A stretch of 64,000 nucleotides of DNA, from positions 62,001 to 126,000 of the forward strand of contig JAIXYO010000019.1 of the NCBI GenBank assembly GCA_027490215.1. Reading direction: 5' to 3'. Position 1 is the stretch's first letter; each line of letters opens with the position of its first letter. A model generated the notes under the pieces. The model did no database searches and had not been told where the DNA came from. It saw nothing but the letters and a program-made list of their open reading frames with translations. Positions 61,995-64,000 of this stretch are shown one piece after another. This DNA comes from Rubrivivax sp. (GTDB taxonomy: Bacteria > Pseudomonadota > Gammaproteobacteria > Burkholderiales > Burkholderiaceae_C). The translations under genes and the position numbers were made by a program.

Positions 61995-64000
61995 TCAAAC
62001 CGAAGCCAACAGCGGCTCCGTCGGGGTGCCGACCGGCCCAGCAGCCGACGAATTCGGCGACGCATCGGCCGTGGTTTGAACTGCCGCAATCACGCCGGTG
62101 GTGACTGCCACTGGAAAAGTCTCGATCCCTGCAGCCATCAGTTCGTGAGAAATGCCCAGTGCCCAGGCACTGGCGATCGAAGCCAGCAGGACTTCAGCCG
62201 GATCGGCAACGGGCTTCACGGCGTGTGGCGGCACAGCGAACCGGCGGCTGGCATGGTCGACATTCGCACACACCGTTTCGGCGGATCCTGTCGCCAGCAC
62301 GGCCCAGCCGTCGCGCAGGAAGACGCCTCGACCACCTGTGGCGCGGTGCGCCACCAGTGCTTCATTTCCACCGTCACGGGCATAGAAGATCACCTCGCCG
62401 TCGCAGAGCGAAGCCATGTCGGCAATGCGGGGGTCAGCGGCATTGAGCACCCCGACACCGCTGGCAGTGACAACATCGACCTGCGTTCGAAGCACCTTGA
62501 CCAACTGGTCAGAGCCATAGACATCGTGGGTGGCCAGCACGGCCGCATCGTGCGGCGGCAGCGCGAGGTCGGTGACCACGCCGACATGGCAGCGGTCGTA
62601 CGCCAGCCCATCATTCAACACCGACGGAGCACCGTTCTCGATCACGACGGCATCGACACTGCGGTTCATCAACAGTCGGTGGCCGGCCTCCCAACGCGCG
62701 CCATCACTTCGGTCGATCTGTCGGCTGCCCAGGAACAGCCCGTCGCGGCAGGCCAGCCCGACGCGGCGACCGCTCAGGTGCAGCAACCAGGCCACCAGCC
62801 TGGCCATCGTGTGCGTACCAACCGAGCCCGCAATGCCGACGATGTCGATGCGCCCACTCTTGCCTTCGCTGTCCTCCTCCGGGAACAGGTGATCGACGAT
62901 GGCGCGCCCGACCGGGCGCGGCATGCCTTCTGCGGGCTTCAGGTGCATCAGCAGACCTGGCCCGGCATTGACTTCCACCACGGCGCCACCTTGCACGTGC
63001 AATGGCTTCGAGATGTCTTCAGCCACGACATCGATGCCTGCGATGTCAAGCCCGACCACGCGAGCGGCAAGCGCCACCTGATGCGCCACTTCGGGATGGA
63101 CTTCGTCGGTGCAATCGATCGAGACATTGCCATTGCGCTGGATCAGCACACGGCGACCGGCAGCAGGCACATCGCTTGGCGTCAGGCCCTGGCGCTGCAG
63201 ATCGAGCATCACGGCCCCGTCGGTGGCGAGGTCGATCGGGCTGAGCGGGTGGTCTTCGGTCATGCCACGCCGTGGATCGGAGTTGATCTGGGTGTCGATC
63301 AGCTGGCTGACGCTGGAGCAGCCGTCGCCTGTGACGCAGGCCGACTCCCCGCGTGCCGCGGCAACGAGCTTGCCACCCACCACCAGCAGGCGGTGCTCAT
63401 GGCCGCGGATGTAGCGCTCGACGATGACATCGCTGCCCTCAGGTTCGGCCACCGCGTAGGCAGCCTCGACATCTTCCTGGGTCGTCAGGTCGAGCGTGAC
63501 GCCGCGGCCGTGGTTGCCGTCGGTGGGCTTGACCACGACCGGCAGGCCAATTGCCTGCGCGGCCTCCCAGGCAGCGGCGGCACTGGACACGACCTCGCCC
63601 TCGGGGACCGGCACGCCGCATGACTTCAACAGCGTCTTGGTCAGATCCTTGTCACTGGCGATGCCTTCAGCGATCGCGCTGGTGTCCTCGGTCTCCGCCG
63701 TCCAGATGCGGCGCTGCCGCGCACCATGGCCCAGTTGCACCAGATTGCCGGCATTCAGCCGGATGTGCGGAATGCCGCGTTCGGTCGCGGCCGCGACGAT
63801 GCTGGCCGTGCTGGGGCCGAAATAGCAGTCGTCGATCTTCTCGCGAACTTGCTCGACGGCGGCGCTCAGATCGAAGGACACGTCGTTGATCGTGGACATC
63901 ACCAAGCGATGACCGGCAGTCAGCGCCGCACGGGCCACATGCTCATCACGGGCACGAAACACCATGCGATAGACACCGCGCTGCGAGGTGCTGCGGGTCT
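61995..64000 (-). CDS. Cyanophycin synthetase-like protein CphA', 5' end beyond the window
   Basis: At least 668 residues visible; the frame continues through the right edge (TRSTSQRGVYRMVFRARDEH in place), so the N-terminus is missing. The ATP-grasp half is intact (GLPVVVKPTDGNHGRGVTLDL, RYIRGHEHRLLVVGGKLVAAARG). In the Mur-ligase half the P-loop is degenerate: GIAGSVGTHTMARL replaces GTNGKTTT, with no Lys. The C-terminal domain is shorter than in the adjacent CphA. It is the upstream gene of the pair. Confidence 0.9.
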   Translation of the reverse strand, partial: TRSTSQRGVYRMVFRARDEHVARAALTAGHRLVMSTINDVSFDLSAAVEQVREKIDDCYFGPSTASIVAAATERGIPHIRLNAGNLVQLGHGARQRRIWTAETEDTSAIAEGIASDKDLTKTLLKSCGVPVPEGEVVSSAAAAWEAAQAIGLPVVVKPTDGNHGRGVTLDLTTQEDVEAAYAVAEPEGSDVIVERYIRGHEHRLLVVGGKLVAAARGESACVTGDGCSSVSQLIDTQINSDPRRGMTEDHPLSPIDLATDGAVMLDLQRQGLTPSDVPAAGRRVLIQRNGNVSIDCTDEVHPEVAHQVALAARVVGLDIAGIDVVAEDISKPLHVQGGAVVEVNAGPGLLMHLKPAEGMPRPVGRAIVDHLFPEEDSEGKSGRIDIVGIAGSVGTHTMARLVAWLLHLSGRRVGLACRDGLFLGSRQIDRSDGARWEAGHRLLMNRSVDAVVIENGAPSVLNDGLAYDRCHVGVVTDLALPPHDAAVLATHDVYGSDQLVKVLRTQVDVVTASGVGVLNAADPRIADMASLCDGEVIFYARDGGNEALVAHRATGGRGVFLRDGWAVLATGSAETVCANVDHASRRFAVPPHAVKPVADPAEVLLASIASAWALGISHELMAAGIETFPVAVTTGVIAAVQTTADASPNSSAAGPVGTPTEPLLASV

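Noticed and set aside
59380-62079. Long plus-strand frames over cphA
   Set aside because: They mirror the cyanophycin synthetase codons and have no domains.

Overview
The window is GC-rich chromosomal DNA of a Gram-negative betaproteobacterium, most likely Burkholderiales near the Leptothrix/Rubrivivax/Ideonella group. The assignment is an inference from Burkholderia-type 16-strand porins, the lysA-lptM-cyaY-mrcA neighbourhood, tyrS-M23 peptidase-anmK-erpA-rpsI-rplM, a complete type II secretion (gsp) locus and a tandem pair of cyanophycin synthetase genes. No rRNA, tRNA, CRISPR array, insertion sequence or prophage was seen.

Layout. 0-3.3 kb: type IV pilus assembly operon pilMNOPQ on the minus strand (pilQ runs off the left edge). 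3.5-7.9 kb: mrcA (PBP1A), cyaY, lptM, lysA. 8.0-17.8 kb: an accessory-looking stress island with CopD-like, ExoD-like and TerC-like membrane proteins, a 52-aa membrane ORF, an NhaR-type LysR regulator, two TerB-like proteins, two HPF-like ribosome-hibernation proteins, a lipid kinase, YqhA/UPF0114, a DUF3616 protein, a Bax-inhibitor-1 family protein and a zinc-ribbon protein. HPF-like and TerB-like genes occur twice, in the same order, as two inverted sets. 17.9-26.8 kb: a minus-strand uptake locus with a strongly terminated porin gene followed by a second porin, a DUF3047-like lipoprotein and a five-gene peptide-type ABC importer. 27.1-31.1 kb: coq7, an OsmC-family protein, a probable small RNA or attenuator, ilvA and a cobT-like gene. 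31.1-42.8 kb: type II secretion genes gspC (divergent) and gspGHIJKLMNDEF, with two copies of a degenerate intergenic repeat around gspF. 43.0-49.5 kb: a protease-less Lon-like AAA+ ATPase, a cytosolic 5'-nucleotidase, tyrS, an M23 endopeptidase, anmK and erpA. 49.6-52.7 kb: rpsI-rplM with a palindrome over the putative promoter, a DUF2726-like protein and srkA. 52.7-59.2 kb: htpG, then a plus-strand run of RHH regulator, PHB-depolymerase-family esterase, exported methyltransferase, alpha/beta hydrolase and EamA transporter. 59.4-64 kb: cphA and a second synthetase (cut by the right edge) whose Mur-ligase P-loop is degenerate.

How it fits together. Most of the window is envelope biology: pili, secretion, peptidoglycan synthesis and recycling, porin-coupled uptake, and storage polymers (cyanophycin, and perhaps polyhydroxybutyrate-related esters). 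The most promising candidates for undescribed biology are the TerC/TerB/HPF stress island with its inverted paralogue sets, the terminator-bearing transcript upstream of ilvA, and the CphA/CphA' pair. All functional statements are from reading the sequence and family knowledge; no database search was possible.
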